A stretch of DNA of 41,381 nt from Fragilaria crotonensis (taxonomy: Eukaryota > Bacillariophyta > Fragilariophyceae > Fragilariales > Fragilariaceae): NCBI GenBank assembly GCA_022925895.1, contig JAKSYS010000570.1:1-41381 (forward strand). Reading direction: 5' to 3'. Position numbers and translations under genes: made by a program. Shown piece by piece: positions 22,182-32,903 of the stretch; position 1 is the first letter of the stretch; each line of letters starts with the position of its first letter. A model generated the notes under the pieces. That model ran no database searches and was not told the origin of the DNA. It saw nothing but the letters and a program-made list of their open reading frames with translations.

Positions 22182-22936
22182 CCCAGCAGCACGCCCACCA
22201 GATTTTGATATTTGACAAAACGTATCTACTAATGGAGCAACCTTAAGTGCGGGAAATTCAAAAGTCTATATAAATCAAACAAATTAACGATTTTTAACCG
22301 CCAACACTCCTTGAAGCACGGACCTGTTTTTGACTAGGTCCAGTTCAAAAGTCATACATTAAAGCATATGATTTTTGGCATGTACCAATGCTCTACACGT
22401 CGTATATACTAGAGTCTACGGCAAACGGACATTAGGTACACCTGGAAATCATATACTAATCGTATGACTTTCGTGCTAATACCTGCACTGGAACATATGC
22501 TAGCCTCAGTTATCTACCGGTACTGTTAGTCATGCAACAGTCGGAACGCGGTTTTGAGTTACCAGTACCAGGTACTGGTACTGTACCAGCACGTTGGGTG
22601 TTGGGTTTTTCGTTTTTCAATTCAACAGAAAGAACGGGTTTATCATATGTCATATGGACATATGGACTATGGACTATGGACTATGGACTGCATGTAGCCG
22701 GGTGCGCGAAGTAGGGTTCCCAAATTAGAACCTTTTTATTTGTGCTTCCGTGTTGATTCGATTATATGCATACCAGCTTCTGCCACTCCATTGAGTTCGT
22801 AGATTCGTTACCGCCTCCAGGTACAACTGTACTAACGTTCAAATCTCTCGACCTTATATTGTACTGGTGCTGTATTTCTCCTCGTCAGCTGTCGAACTAG
22901 AATCGAGACAACCTCATCAACACTACGGGCACTAAT
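22182..22936. other. Intergenic, GTAC palindromes and a short tandem repeat
   Basis: GTAC clusters are at about 22514-22590 (TACCGGTACTG, CCAGTACCAGGTACTGGTAC, GTACCAGCACG). A (TATGGAC)n run lies at about 22652-22689. This is the 5' flank of the plus-strand gene at 22937. No coding sequence is supported. Confidence 0.5.
22652..22689. repeat. Short heptanucleotide repeat (TATGGAC)n, about 5 copies
   Basis: CATATGGACATATGGACTAT is followed by further GGACTAT units. It is the second 7-bp microsatellite in the window. Confidence 0.8.
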
Positions 22937-23365
22937 ATGAGTAGCGAAGAAGCCACACCGTCTAGTGGTATCAAGGATGGAGATACAAAAGCCAAGGTTG
23001 ACCCAGACGACAACAAATATGCCAAAAAGCCTGGGAGTGCCATGTCAAGCTCGGCGTTTGGGATCATAATGTTGTTGCTGCTCGTCATAACCTTGGGAGC
23101 ACTGTACCTTTACAATGGAACCGAGTCGGATGCCGTCAATCCGATCAAATTGAACGAACCATCCCACAGGAATCCCAGTGAGACCGTTAGTGATTCGTTG
23201 AACGACGCCAAAGTCGTGGGAGAAGAACACGAAACTGGAGGCATCCCAGGTGACGACGCGGCCGAGGATGATGGGGAAGATGAAGAGAGCGACGAAGAAG
23301 AGGAGGAAACAGAGGAGGGTGACGAAGACGAGGAACTGGATGAAGATGCCGGGGAAAACCAGTAG
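22937..23365 (+). CDS. Small single-pass membrane protein with acidic tail
   Basis: The ATG at 22937 gives 142 residues in one exon. A charged N-terminal part (about 35 residues, DGDTKAKVDPDDNKYAKK) is followed by one hydrophobic helix at about residues 41-60 (AFGIIMLLLLVITLGALYLY). The remaining C-terminal part is dominated by Asp/Glu, ending DEELDEDAGENQ. There is no cleavable signal peptide, so a signal-anchor topology is likely. No family is recognised. The acidic tail could bind basic proteins or divalent metal ions, but that is speculation. It converges on the CTD phosphatase gene at 23729. Confidence 0.7.
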   Translation: MSSEEATPSSGIKDGDTKAKVDPDDNKYAKKPGSAMSSSAFGIIMLLLLVITLGALYLYNGTESDAVNPIKLNEPSHRNPSETVSDSLNDAKVVGEEHETGGIPGDDAAEDDGEDEESDEEEEETEEGDEDEELDEDAGENQ

Positions 23366-23728
23366 AAAATTATTCCAAGCATTTCGAACCCTATCTGCTG
23401 TGGGATAGAATTAAGAAGACAGGCGCACCCCCGCTCGATGAAGTGCGGGTGGTGGGAGCTTAGGGAACAGGACACCTGGACTTGTGTGATCGTATCTGTT
23501 GTATATCTACTTGCTCAATCTCAATTAAAGAAGAATCCTGCCTACTTCAACAACAGCATCTACATCGAAGGAGCAAAAGGCTACAGGTAGTGTGAGAATT
23601 CAATTGTTCTCATGACTTTAGTGCCGGCAGGCCTTCACTTATTGGTTTTCAGGGGATAGCGTTTCTCCGATATCTACGTCAGGCCACTCCCTCCATCTTG
23701 TGCATACATTGCGCACGTCTTTCACGTC
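23366..23728. other. 3' intergenic region between convergent genes
   Basis: This stretch of 363 bp lies between the stops of two convergent genes. It presumably holds both 3' UTRs; no gene or repeat is seen. Confidence 0.45.
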
Positions 23729-25080
23729 CTAGATCCCTACAAGGCATGCTCCAATCTGATCCAGCTCACGATCATTGGGATCATCGATAAAGGACGAGCA
23801 GTCAATCGCGTTTTCAGGATGGAACACGTACGAATTCGGTGAGTTATCCACAATAATGGATTGGGATAAGTCGCGGTTGATCAGAGACATGTCCTTGACG
23901 TAGTTTCCTTCAAAATACACGCAAGATTCACGGAATAATCTCGTTCGAATCACCTTGTGAGTATCAAGCAAATCGAGCAAAGGATCCGCGTATTTGTTGA
24001 GAGATGCAGTGTAAATGATAATCTCGTAGTGTTTCGACATTTCTAGCAAAAATTCGTCGACCCCAGGTCGCTTCGCGACGTATACAAAGTGAACCACATC
24101 TTCGATCTGTAGTCGCAAGTAAGAGCGGTTAGGAATGTAAGAAATAAGGAGGTAGAATATTTGATAGAAAAATAATCACCCACCTGGACAGGGATCACAA
24201 AATCGGCGCCCGCAACGGCCCTGAAGCTTGAATGCACAAGCGTCTCATCCAAGTCCAGTACAAGACATTTCTTGCCCCTGTCGTCCGGATGAATCGGTGG
24301 CAGCAGCCTCACTGTATCGTTTTCCTTGTCCTTCTCGGTCAGTTGAGTTGTAACTACCGTTTGGAGGTTGGATTGTGTCTGTTTTGTTATGACCGCGCTC
24401 TCGGGCACCAGACAACAACACATGAGACGGATGCTGTCAAGAAGAGTTTCGCAGGGGTCAATATCCAAATTATCGCCATCGTCACCCCTAGGATTCTTTT
24501 TCCCATCCTGAATCGCTGGTGATAGCCGAGGCGTAGTAGCGTTTCCATATTTGTCCGTTTGTGTTATGAAATCCGGAATATGTTCATTCGAATTGACAGG
24601 CGACTTTCTCGCCCCAGGAGACCTTAAATCGCCGCCTCCACGAACGCCGTTTGGAGTACCATAAGAAGGCGTCGACGCCGCTGTGGCAGGGGTGTGAACA
24701 GCGAGGTTCGACACAACTTCTGCCTTCGTATCAATTTTCAGGTTTCCTCGATTTCTACGAGCAACTTTTCGTCGAGCTTCACCATTCTCGGCGCCTTTGG
24801 ACATCATAATCTTTTCTATGACAGGTGCCACTCGACTTTGCCTTGACGTGCGTTTCGGTGTTGTCGGCGCTTTGGTTCTGGCAGCGGAATCAACAGGAAG
24901 AGCCGGAGCCCTATTCCTACCACTGCGAGGAGACGGATGCTGTCTTGAAGTTTGTTCGACCTTTGGAACGCTGTGACCTACGCCAATATCATTCAGAAAG
25001 AGAGTGATGGACACAATCAGCAGTAAGTGGATAGTGGAGAGAGAACAAGAGAGTCAGCGAAAATGGTTTACACTACGCAT
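23729..25080 (-). CDS. CTD small phosphatase-like protein (SCP/NLI-interacting factor family)
   Basis: This is a HAD-superfamily Ser phosphatase of the FCP1-homology type, which acts on the RNA polymerase II CTD or other nuclear phosphoproteins. The catalytic motif is [13 protein letters not shown] (DxDxT). After a 77-bp intron (24183-24107) come [53 protein letters not shown] and [11 protein letters not shown], the full core. The N-terminal half is a basic disordered region ([28 protein letters not shown]) suited to nuclear localisation. No ATG opens this region until 24807, but a tiny first exon at 25080 (ATGC or ATGCGTA) spliced to 24977 (acceptor GCGTAG) gives an in-frame start M-R-(S)-H-SVPKVEQ. 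The family is certain; the start is tentative. Confidence 0.88.
24107..24183 (-). other. Intron in the phosphatase gene, 77 bp (GTGGGT...CTACAG)
   Basis: The donor GTGGGT is at 24183 and the acceptor CTACAG ends at 24107 on the minus strand. Splicing joins FVIPVQ to [10 protein letters not shown] in phase 0. Confidence 0.85.
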
Positions 25081-26369
25081 ATGAAGAGATGCTGGGTGCT
25101 GGGTGGTGAAACCTCAAAGAAACGGTACAAGTACCTGGACGCCTGTACAGTTTGAAAGCACAACGGAAGACGCGGGTGATCGATTCAAATTCCGTCGTTG
25201 GGGCCTGCGTTTTTTTAAATAAAAAAATCATACAAAATCGGATGTCCGGGAGACATTTCGTGATGTCACGCAAATTATGGGGATGGGACTTGGAAACTCG
25301 TCGTGCTACCGATTGCCAGGACCGAGATTTGGAGTAACGACGGCTCTATCGATTGAAACGCCGCTCGAACACTACATTGCAGGGGAGCCATGGATGCAGG
25401 TAATCATCTGACGAGGTTCAATGTTCCGTCCGCACCAATTTCATTCACAAAACACATATTTTCGTCGAATAAGTTGCATTTACACCGAGTACTCATTTAC
25501 ACACCTGCCATGATATTCTCAACCTGTTCACTCTCGACCTAAACTGTGCAGTTCAAACCAACTGAGTCAACACGTTCTTGTGAAGTGCGTTGATGCACTT
25601 GTCTCGTTCGATATAATGAAGGGGTGAGGATTGCCACTTCGTGTTTAGTGGCCTTGGAATGGGATGAGTGCAGCAAAATTCATTTGCTGGCTGGCGTGCT
25701 GCCGATTTGATTGGCATCCCAACGGACTGGAGACTCTCTTCTGTTTCATGTGTCTTTTTTCTTCCACGTATGTTTTAATAAAATTCCATTAAATTCAACG
25801 CGCTCAACGCTTTCTCTGAATTGGCGATTTAGGTCTCGAAGCAACGTACCCGTGAACTCCCACTTCGGTTCCTATTTTATATTGCACTTAAGAAACGTAT
25901 AAAAGTATTTTTTGACATGTATATGAATAATGACACACGTCGGATGTGCCTGCCGAAAATCAACGCCTCTATTTGTATCATACATCAAAGCGAACGCCTC
26001 TGCTGAGCACTCCGATTTGCTAATGCTGCACAAGTGCACTACTACTAGTCACAATTGGATACGTACTTCTCTCGGTACGGTACCGGTACCCTTATACTTA
26101 CGTACCAGTACGAACTCGGACTATATGCGTACTACTCCGAGTACTGTACCAGTACAACCATGTGAACTTGGAACTACTACTAGTATGTAGTATGTAGTAT
26201 GTACTACCTACAACACCGGAATAAACAAACCGTGACTTGATGAAAAATGTGTGATCTCCGAGTACAGTGTACAGTGCACAGTGAACACTCTGGTGGTACA
26301 ACGGGACATTCCTTATGTAGTACAAGTGTACAAGTACTGGAATCTACTCGGAGCATCACTCGGAGGTCT
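25081..26369. other. Intergenic, no gene; dense GTAC cluster at the right end
   Basis: The first 900 bp are featureless. From about 26068 to 26340 the sequence is packed with palindromic GTAC words (CTCGGTACGGTACCGGTACC, CGTACCAGTACG, GAGTACTGTACCAGTAC, TAGTATGTAGTATGTAGTAT). The retrotransposon begins directly to its right. Confidence 0.5.
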
Positions 26370-26902
26370 GCGGGATGCGTAGCCTTTCCCGCTTCAGCTG
26401 CTGCTCGTCGGACCATGCGGGACTTCCATACTAGTGCGTTGCTACTGGGCAACGGTGATACAATAGACATAAGGGTGGTGGATGGAGTTGGTGGCATCTT
26501 TACCAGAGACGGGAATTTCTGAAAATATCAAACCCATGGGTACCCACGTAAAGCTACGCTCACGGAAGTACCAGCCCAAACCCACCCAGAACCCATACGA
26601 TCTACCAAGACCTACCCAAACCCACCCAAACCCAGTAGTTAGTACTGGAGTATATGTTTCTACTACTACCGGTAGCAAACATCTACTGTCATTTTTTGCT
26701 ATGATTTGCCGGCCCACCCAGACCCACCCATGAAGTCCTGAGCTCACCCAAAACCCACCCTTAACCCAATGGGTTTGGGTGGGCCGTGGGTTTGGGTGGG
26801 CTGGGTTTGAAATTCCCGTCTCTGATCTTTACTAAGGGAGGTTACCATACCAATTCACCCCGTAGGACGGTAGCATTGTGTAGTGCCTACCGTACGGTTC
26901 GG
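26370..26902. repeat. Repeat A1 of the YR retrotransposon (interrupted by a MITE)
   Basis: It begins GCGGGATGCGTAGCC and ends CCTACCGTACGGTTCGG, matching 27214-27416 nearly base for base once the 321-bp MITE and its duplicated 8 bp are removed. A few substitutions (for example CACCCCGTAGG against CACATCGTAGG) show some age. Confidence 0.9.
26504..26824. mobile_element. hAT-type MITE, 321 bp
   Basis: The 16-bp terminal inverted repeats CAGAGACGGGAATTTC are perfect (26504-26519 and 26809-26824). They are flanked by an 8-bp duplication ATCTTTAC (26496-26503 and 26825-26832). The uninterrupted copy of the host repeat at 27214-27416 has ATCTTTAC once, so the empty site is present in the same window. 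An 8-bp duplication and termini starting CAG are hallmarks of hAT elements. No transposase is encoded. Confidence 0.93.
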
Positions 26903-26913
26903 GGGCGGGTGGG

Positions 26914-27214
26914 TCGAAAACCTTGTAGTTGCGACGTCTAGCTCGCTATCGCACTTCGTTCGTCTTCGCACGCCGTGGGCAACCGTTTCGGAACCGGTTC
27001 CTCGGGCTGTCGTGTGAGACGGTCTTGTTGTTGCAAACAAACGTTTTCAACCAACAATGAGTACTTCGGCTAGGTGCTGCAATTTCGGTTCAAGTGCCGA
27101 ACTTTTGTCGTCTACGCCTTGTGTACGGTCTATTTGGTACTATAGGAAGTTCGGGCGGCTGATGATGTCGCCGATGTGCTTCCCGCGCCTGTCCATCCTC
27201 CCTGCCGCTGACAG
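26914..27214. repeat. Repeat B1 of the YR retrotransposon
   Basis: It runs from TCGAAAACCTTGTAG to TGCCGCTGACAG and matches 32904-33202. It directly abuts A2. Confidence 0.92.
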
Positions 27215-27416
27215 CGGGATGCGTAGCCTTTCCCGCTTCAGCTGCTGCTCGTCGGACCATGCGGGACTTCCATACTAGTGCGTTGCTACTGGGCAACGGT
27301 GATACAATAGACATAAGGGTGGTGGATGGAGTTGGTGGCATCTTTACTAAGGGAATTACCATACCAATTCACATCGTAGGACGGTAGCATTGTGTAGTGC
27401 CTACCGTACGGTTCGG
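27214..27416. repeat. Repeat A2 of the YR retrotransposon
   Basis: It runs from GCGGGATGCG to GTACGGTTCGG and is the uninterrupted copy of A1, next to the 3' end of the YR gene. Confidence 0.92.
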
Positions 27417-27468
27417 CCCAAAGGGCCAAAGGCGAGGGTTGGGGCGAAGCGCCCAGGGTGGGAATAAG

Positions 27469-28601
27469 TTAGGACGGTGTGAGGCGGAAGGCGCCGCCGC
27501 GAAGCATGGCGGCCGAGAGGCCAGTCATCACCGGTTGGGCTTGCACATGCAAGTACCGATACATTTCGTCGGAGCGCCAGCGGCCGACCAAACGGATGCG
27601 ATCGCCGTCGACGCCGGCGCACAATAATGCCATAGCGCCACCGGCGCGCGTGGAGCGAATGGAAACGTCGGGTGCCGAATACGCAGGGTCGGGGTGGAGG
27701 ACGAGGGCGGCACGTATGCGGGCAGTAAGGTCGGAAGCAAGAATGTGGCGAAAGGGGGATGCAGGGGTGGGACGCACCGCGTTAATGGAGGTGGTCGCAG
27801 TGGCCCCGGAGTGCCGGAGGGTGGCGACACGTGAGGCAATGCTCAGGACGGGGCACAAGTGTGGGTGGCCAGAGCGGCCGTGGCCAATCGTCTCGTTGCG
27901 CACGCCGTTCTTCTGTTCGGTGAAGGTCAGAGTGACAAACGTGGCAGCGAGGAGGTCGGCGGCAGGGCACTGGAAGGTGTCGAGGGCCCGAGACCCAATC
28001 CACAATTGAATATCTTGAAGGCGGAATTGGGGGCTAGTCCCATCGGCTGGGGAGTACCCAAATACTCGCGAGGCCGGAGCAGGAAAAAGAAACCCAAGAC
28101 GAGGCACTCGGCGGCGGCCTGTGCCCCGGGGGAGGCATCGAGTTGGGCGAGGGCCCACACCTGAGCCACAACAGGAAGCGGGAGGGGCTTGACGCGGGTG
28201 GGAGGGGGGTCAGCCCGACTCCATGCACGATAGAGGGCAGTGAGGCGGATATCGAGGTCGCCATGGCGGTTTAGGCGAGGGTCAGGGGCCCCCAACCGGG
28301 CATACGCCTGACCCACCGCTCGTACGGCGTCCTCCACTGTCCGAGAGCGGACAGGGAGGCGGCCGGGAGCGAGCGTGCCGGTGCGATAACGGTGTGCAAA
28401 GAGCTGGAGGAGGGGAATGGGATCGCGGGAGCCCAGTTGGCGGGGGTCCAACTGGAGGCTTGTGCAGAAAGCGGTCCAGAGGCGCCAGCTGGCGTCGGCA
28501 GAGACGCTACGTTGGCGAGATACCCGTTGGGTGGTCGCGTCCTGCAGAGCGCACCAGTCAAGGCAGAGTTGGTGGCGAGCGGCAGGGGTCGCAGCGTCCA
28601 A
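27469..28601 (-). CDS. Tyrosine recombinase (YR) of the retrotransposon, one frameshift
   Basis: It begins at 28601 (MDAATPAARHQLCLDWCALQ) with an N-terminal helical SAM-like domain (SWRLWTAFCTSLQLDPRQLG). The first catalytic Arg lies in GFFFLLRPREYLG. The frame breaks near 28000 and resumes with FQCPAADLLAATFVTLTFTE, GHPHLCPVLSIASRV, the second box SIRSTRAGGAMALLCAGVDG, and LVGRWRSDEMYRYLHV with the probable nucleophile Tyr. The enzyme would integrate the circular cDNA. It overlaps the RT/RNase H frame by about 330 bp, as is usual in DIRS-order elements. The frameshift makes this copy inactive as written. Confidence 0.85.
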
Positions 28602-30511
28602 GAGCGAGCCTGGGGGTAGAGGGTGTTGAAATGTGTGAGAAGCTCGATGTCAGAGAGATTCCAGAGACGACTGGCCGCATCGGCCATTGCATTAACGGGC
28701 CCTGGAATGTAATGGTGGCGCGCGAGGTATCGATGGTGGCGTTGATGGAGCGCACCGAGACGCAGAAGATATGCACGGGCGTCCATCGAGGACGCTGAAC
28801 CTTTAGTTGCCCAGGAAACGGCAGCGCGGTTGTCACTGGCAATCCAGAGCGTCCGCTCCCGCACGTCGCATGAGGTTGCTGCGACGTCCGTGTGCGCGAT
28901 GATCCCGGCCAGCTCGAGGTCAGAGATGGACACGGTGCCCCGCCGATTAGCGGCAGTCACCAAGGCCTTAGTGACATGGGGGGCAAAGCGTTGTCGCCAG
29001 ACGATGGGGGCTGTGGTGGAGCTGGCATCTAGCCAGACGCCGCCCATACCAAGTTGGCATGCATCACATGCGCCGACGTAGGACGGCGCGGTCGGCACGA
29101 GTTCGGCTAACCTGGTGGGCCGAGCCGCCAACGAGGCGACCAGCGCTGTGAAATCGGCGGCGGTGTCATACACGTGCTGAGTAAGACGCACGCGCCGGCC
29201 GTCGCCGCGTCGGAGGGCCTCCTGGAGCACCGAGAACAAGCCCCGAGTGCCCGGCAGTGCCGGAGACATGGACCGAAGCTCACCGAGGATGCGGTGCCAT
29301 TTGGCAACGGCCAGGCGTTTGCGTGGGGGTCGGAGCCAGCCGAGCACTTCTTGCAAGCGCTCAAGACGATGTGGAGGTAAGTGGAGGGTCATCGAAACGG
29401 TATCAATGTCCCAGCCGAGGATGCGTTTGCGTGTCAGCCAGCAGGCGTCGCCTTGTAACATCTTCTTCGTCGACGCCGGCTCCTTCCGATGCGGGGGATC
29501 GTCGAGCTGGAGTGGGCGAAAGATGTCGTCAATGGACTGCAAGGCCGCGCGCATGACGCGACGTTGCTGGCGCTTCGTTTGTGCGAGCAACAGGAAGTCA
29601 TCGACATACACGTCCACGGCGGCAACGGGGGTTCGCGTCTGTGCGGCCACCCCGGTGGTAGTAGTAGGGCGCTGACGCGTGCTGGTCAGGACACGGGAGG
29701 CCGGCAAACCCTCGGGAAGTGTGGCAGCCACGGTTTCGAGCCGATGGGATCGCCGAAGGCACTCGTCATTCGTACGCAGCCTACTATTGGCTACGTCGCA
29801 TGCTGTTTCGGTGAGTGACGTAAAGTAGGGTGGGGATTCGACCCACCCCTCAGGTAACGCAAGAGGGAACGCAACCAACTGAGGTGTGCCGGGTGTGGAC
29901 GGTAACGCGACACCTAGTTTAGCCACATCCGCTAGTTGGACCCAGACTCTATAGAAGCCATCGGCGATGTCGATTTTGGCCATTGTGACGGGGCCGAAGC
30001 GCGGGTTGGCATGCACGAGTGGCGGCACACCCGCTGCAATGCGCGGCCGAATTGCATCGCCTCGCGAGGTGCCAAAGGAAGAGTGTCTGCGTTTAGTCCG
30101 GAGAACGTATAATCCACGATCAGACGAGGACGCCGGTCTTTCTGGGGAACCACCCCGAGTGGAGAAATGCGGAGATGTCGCAAGTGTCGAATGGCATGGT
30201 ATGGTACCACGACCCAGTACCCTTGCCGACAAAAATCAAAGCATCTCCGTGCACACGAATTCCCGCTCCCCTTGTGAGGACTTATGTGGCCCTCGTTGCA
30301 TGGCCGCGTCGCATTGGGCCAAACTCCAGGCCGGAGTCATTGTCGGCACAGCCGCACCCCGCTTCCGCAGGTGCTCCAACATTCGCGCAGCTTTGTGGTG
30401 AACCTCCCGTACCGTCGTCGTGAGGTTGGACTGGCCCCGCGCTTCTTCGATCACTGTCAACCAACCTCGTTCCGCAATATCTGCCGCAGTTGCCGATGCC
30501 CACTTACCCAA
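28271..30511 (-). CDS. Reverse transcriptase-RNase H of the retrotransposon, two frameshifts
   Basis: From 30511 an N-terminal region (MGKWASATAADIAERGW) leads to a shift near 30236. RT continues in another frame (DFCRQGYWVVVPYHAIRHLR; SPLGVVPQKDRRPRLIVDYT), and a second shift near 30030-30060 restores the first. After that come KIDIADGFYRVWVQ, VAFPLALPEGWVESPPYF, the catalytic box VYVDDFLLL, and a connection to RNase H (GACDACQLGMGGVWLDA; LWIASDNRAAVSWATKG; HHYIPGPVNAMADAASR). The C-terminal tail overlaps the YR start. Domain order and boxes identify it securely; the two compensating shifts mean it is not translatable as written. Confidence 0.87.
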
Positions 30512-30664
30512 AGCGTCCTCCGCGTCCGATATTTGTTCTGCCGGCCGTTTGCCCCGGACGTGCCGTCCTGTGACGGGTAGGATGGGTGGCCCGGCGTTGT
30601 CCCCCTCCCAAGGAGGGGCTGTGAGCAGCCAGGGAGCACACGATGTGCCGCCCTGGCCACCCCG

Positions 30665-32869
30665 TCAGGCGGGCGCAGCACTGGCCGCTGCAGGTGCCTG
30701 CAGGTGAGTGCGGACGTAGGCGAGCAATCTCGTGCGCTCTCCCGCGGAGGCGAAAGGGACATGCGTCGCACGCCGTCCGCAGTTTGGGAAGCACCCACCG
30801 CGGGTCCACCACGCTACACAGTGTTCATGGCCCGCGTCGTTTGCGGGTGGGCGATGTTCTCGCATGATGTTACGAGTGCCGCCAGGACGCAGCGTTATGG
30901 CTGCAAACTCAGCGTCTCCCGCCAGGTTCTCGATGCGTGTCACCACTTGGCGCGGCGTGTCGTTGGTGAGCGTTGACACGCCTGTGCGCGTCGTCGCCTG
31001 CGTCGCAGTTGTAGAGACACTGCCTGCCGCCGTGGGGACACTGCTCACGGGGGTTCGCTGCGTCCCCGATGATGGTACTGGATCGAGGTAGGCCTCTGGG
31101 ATGTCAACCCAATTGGTTGAATTGTGAAAGGTACCGCGTCGCAGTTCTTGCAACATGATCGTGGCGCTTGGGATATCCACCCCCGCAATGCTGTCAACCA
31201 CGTTGCTACCAACCATTTGCATGTAATCGTACACACTGACCTGGATGGCCCGAATGATCCGGGCATGGTAGAGGGACGCAATCCCGGGGTGCCGGGACAA
31301 TGCATGAAAACGCTCGGCAATGAAAGGTGCCCCATTCTGAAAGCCTGCCACCATGGTCCACATCGCTTCCACGAAGGGATGCGGCATGCCGGTGCCTTGG
31401 AATAGGCACTGACTGAGCACAGCAAACCGGGTGAGCGTGATGCACACCTCCGAGATGTCTCGCGGGAACTTGAGCCTTTCCTTTTCTCGAATGGAACGGT
31501 AGTCAGACAGGCTGGCATTCTGTTCCCCCTGGGACAACTGATTGCCAACGTCGGCTGCTGCGACTGCTGTATAGTGGTTCGCACTGCCGGCGTACGATAC
31601 CAAAAAGGGCTGGCACCCCGACGTCAAATCGTCGACCCCGTGCCCTGCGAATTGAAAGCTCACGACCATCTGTTTTAGTGTGGTGGTAATGATCGGCGCG
31701 TATAACTCGGCGGATAGACCACGCGACATGCACACTCGCTGGAATTCTTGGGTCAGCACTGTATGCTGCTCGCTCTTGTGACAGTTAGCCAGGCGTGCCC
31801 AGACGGGGGCCACGTCCGCAGGCGATGCCACGTTGCCATATCGCAGGAGGGTCGTATATGTTTCCTTGTATGCCTCGACAATTGTCCTAGACGCTTTCGC
31901 GCCGTCACGGTCATCGTCGCCTTCGTCTCCGCCTGGTGCAGCTGCACGGGCGAGTCCCAGAGTTCGGAGTAGTGCGGCGGCCACCGGCTCCGCCCCGGCG
32001 CCCAAGTCTGGGGCAGCGAGCGCTGGCAGGTCTGCGCGCACCTTCGATGTGACATACTGGTACACCTCTGGAGGCAGATGTAGAGGGACAATTGTGTGAA
32101 GCACACTAGGTGCCGCCATCTGGGCTCCACCTCCGCCTCTAGCTGTGCAGGCGGCTCGTAGCCAAGTGATGACGTCTTGACAGGCTTCTGTTTCGTGCTG
32201 AGCCTGGATGGCGCTCACCACCTCCTGGTATGCGTGCTTAGGACGCACGCGCCTGCGGTGGATGAGCAACGCTGCATAGCGCCCCGGCACCAGCTGGATG
32301 TGCCGTGGGCGGATTACCTCCGTCTCTGGGTCCAGTTCGTTATAGGGTCCGAGGACTAATTGAGCTTCGTCCCAGGTCGGCAGTAGGGCTGCCATTGCGG
32401 CGATGGTGGGTACACGCACCGGGTTTCCGACTAAGTGGAAAGCCGATTGCGGAACCTCCACGGTGGGATACTGGTGAGGGAGTATGTCCCCTGCTAAACC
32501 CAAGACCCGATCGTGGAGCCCAGATGGGTCGTCTCCAGGGGCATCCATGTACCGTAACAAGCGGTGAAGCACCACCACCTCGTAGGCATCATCCTGTCCA
32601 AGGACGAGCACTAGGAAGGCCATCGGCTGCCGGTCGCTCAAAGCAATGGTCTGGTCACGTAGCGCTGCTGGTGTTGGTACCCCGTCACCTCCGGGGTCCG
32701 TGAAGCGATAACCAGAGAGATATCTGGCTGTGCGCTCAACCGGCGGGTTGTTCGCAGCATCACTGTAGAGCTCTCTGTACGTGCGTGGGGCCGGCGGCGC
32801 AAAAGCCGCCGCTGCGGGCACGACAGGTGGGTCCACCTCAACAGCAGGCGGAGCCAGTGGTTGGGCCAT
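30665..32869 (-). CDS. Gag-like protein of the retrotransposon
   Basis: This uninterrupted frame of 734 codons starts at the ATG at 32869 (MAQPLAPPAVEVDPPVVPAA), 35 bp inside repeat B2. It is the first gene of the element and has the Pro/Ala-rich N-terminus and helical body usual for structural capsid proteins. Near the C-terminus, EHCVAWWTRGGCFPNCGRRATH gives a C-x8-C-x3-C-x5-H arrangement that could be a CCCH-like zinc knuckle for RNA binding. It is the only fully open gene of the element. Assignment as Gag rests on position, size and the Cys/His cluster rather than recognised homology. Confidence 0.75.
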   Translation of the reverse strand: MAQPLAPPAVEVDPPVVPAAAAFAPPAPRTYRELYSDAANNPPVERTARYLSGYRFTDPGGDGVPTPAALRDQTIALSDRQPMAFLVLVLGQDDAYEVVVLHRLLRYMDAPGDDPSGLHDRVLGLAGDILPHQYPTVEVPQSAFHLVGNPVRVPTIAAMAALLPTWDEAQLVLGPYNELDPETEVIRPRHIQLVPGRYAALLIHRRRVRPKHAYQEVVSAIQAQHETEACQDVITWLRAACTARGGGGAQMAAPSVLHTIVPLHLPPEVYQYVTSKVRADLPALAAPDLGAGAEPVAAALLRTLGLARAAAPGGDEGDDDRDGAKASRTIVEAYKETYTTLLRYGNVASPADVAPVWARLANCHKSEQHTVLTQEFQRVCMSRGLSAELYAPIITTTLKQMVVSFQFAGHGVDDLTSGCQPFLVSYAGSANHYTAVAAADVGNQLSQGEQNASLSDYRSIREKERLKFPRDISEVCITLTRFAVLSQCLFQGTGMPHPFVEAMWTMVAGFQNGAPFIAERFHALSRHPGIASLYHARIIRAIQVSVYDYMQMVGSNVVDSIAGVDIPSATIMLQELRRGTFHNSTNWVDIPEAYLDPVPSSGTQRTPVSSVPTAAGSVSTTATQATTRTGVSTLTNDTPRQVVTRIENLAGDAEFAAITLRPGGTRNIMREHRPPANDAGHEHCVAWWTRGGCFPNCGRRATHVPFASAGERTRLLAYVRTHLQAPAAASAAPA

Positions 32870-32903
32870 GGTGTGCGTAGCTCTCGCTGTGCCCGACCGA
32901 GAA

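Noticed and set aside
27397-32703. Many plus-strand frames of 70-180 codons across the retrotransposon
   Set aside because: They are shadows of the GC-rich minus-strand Gag, RT and YR frames and contain no domains.
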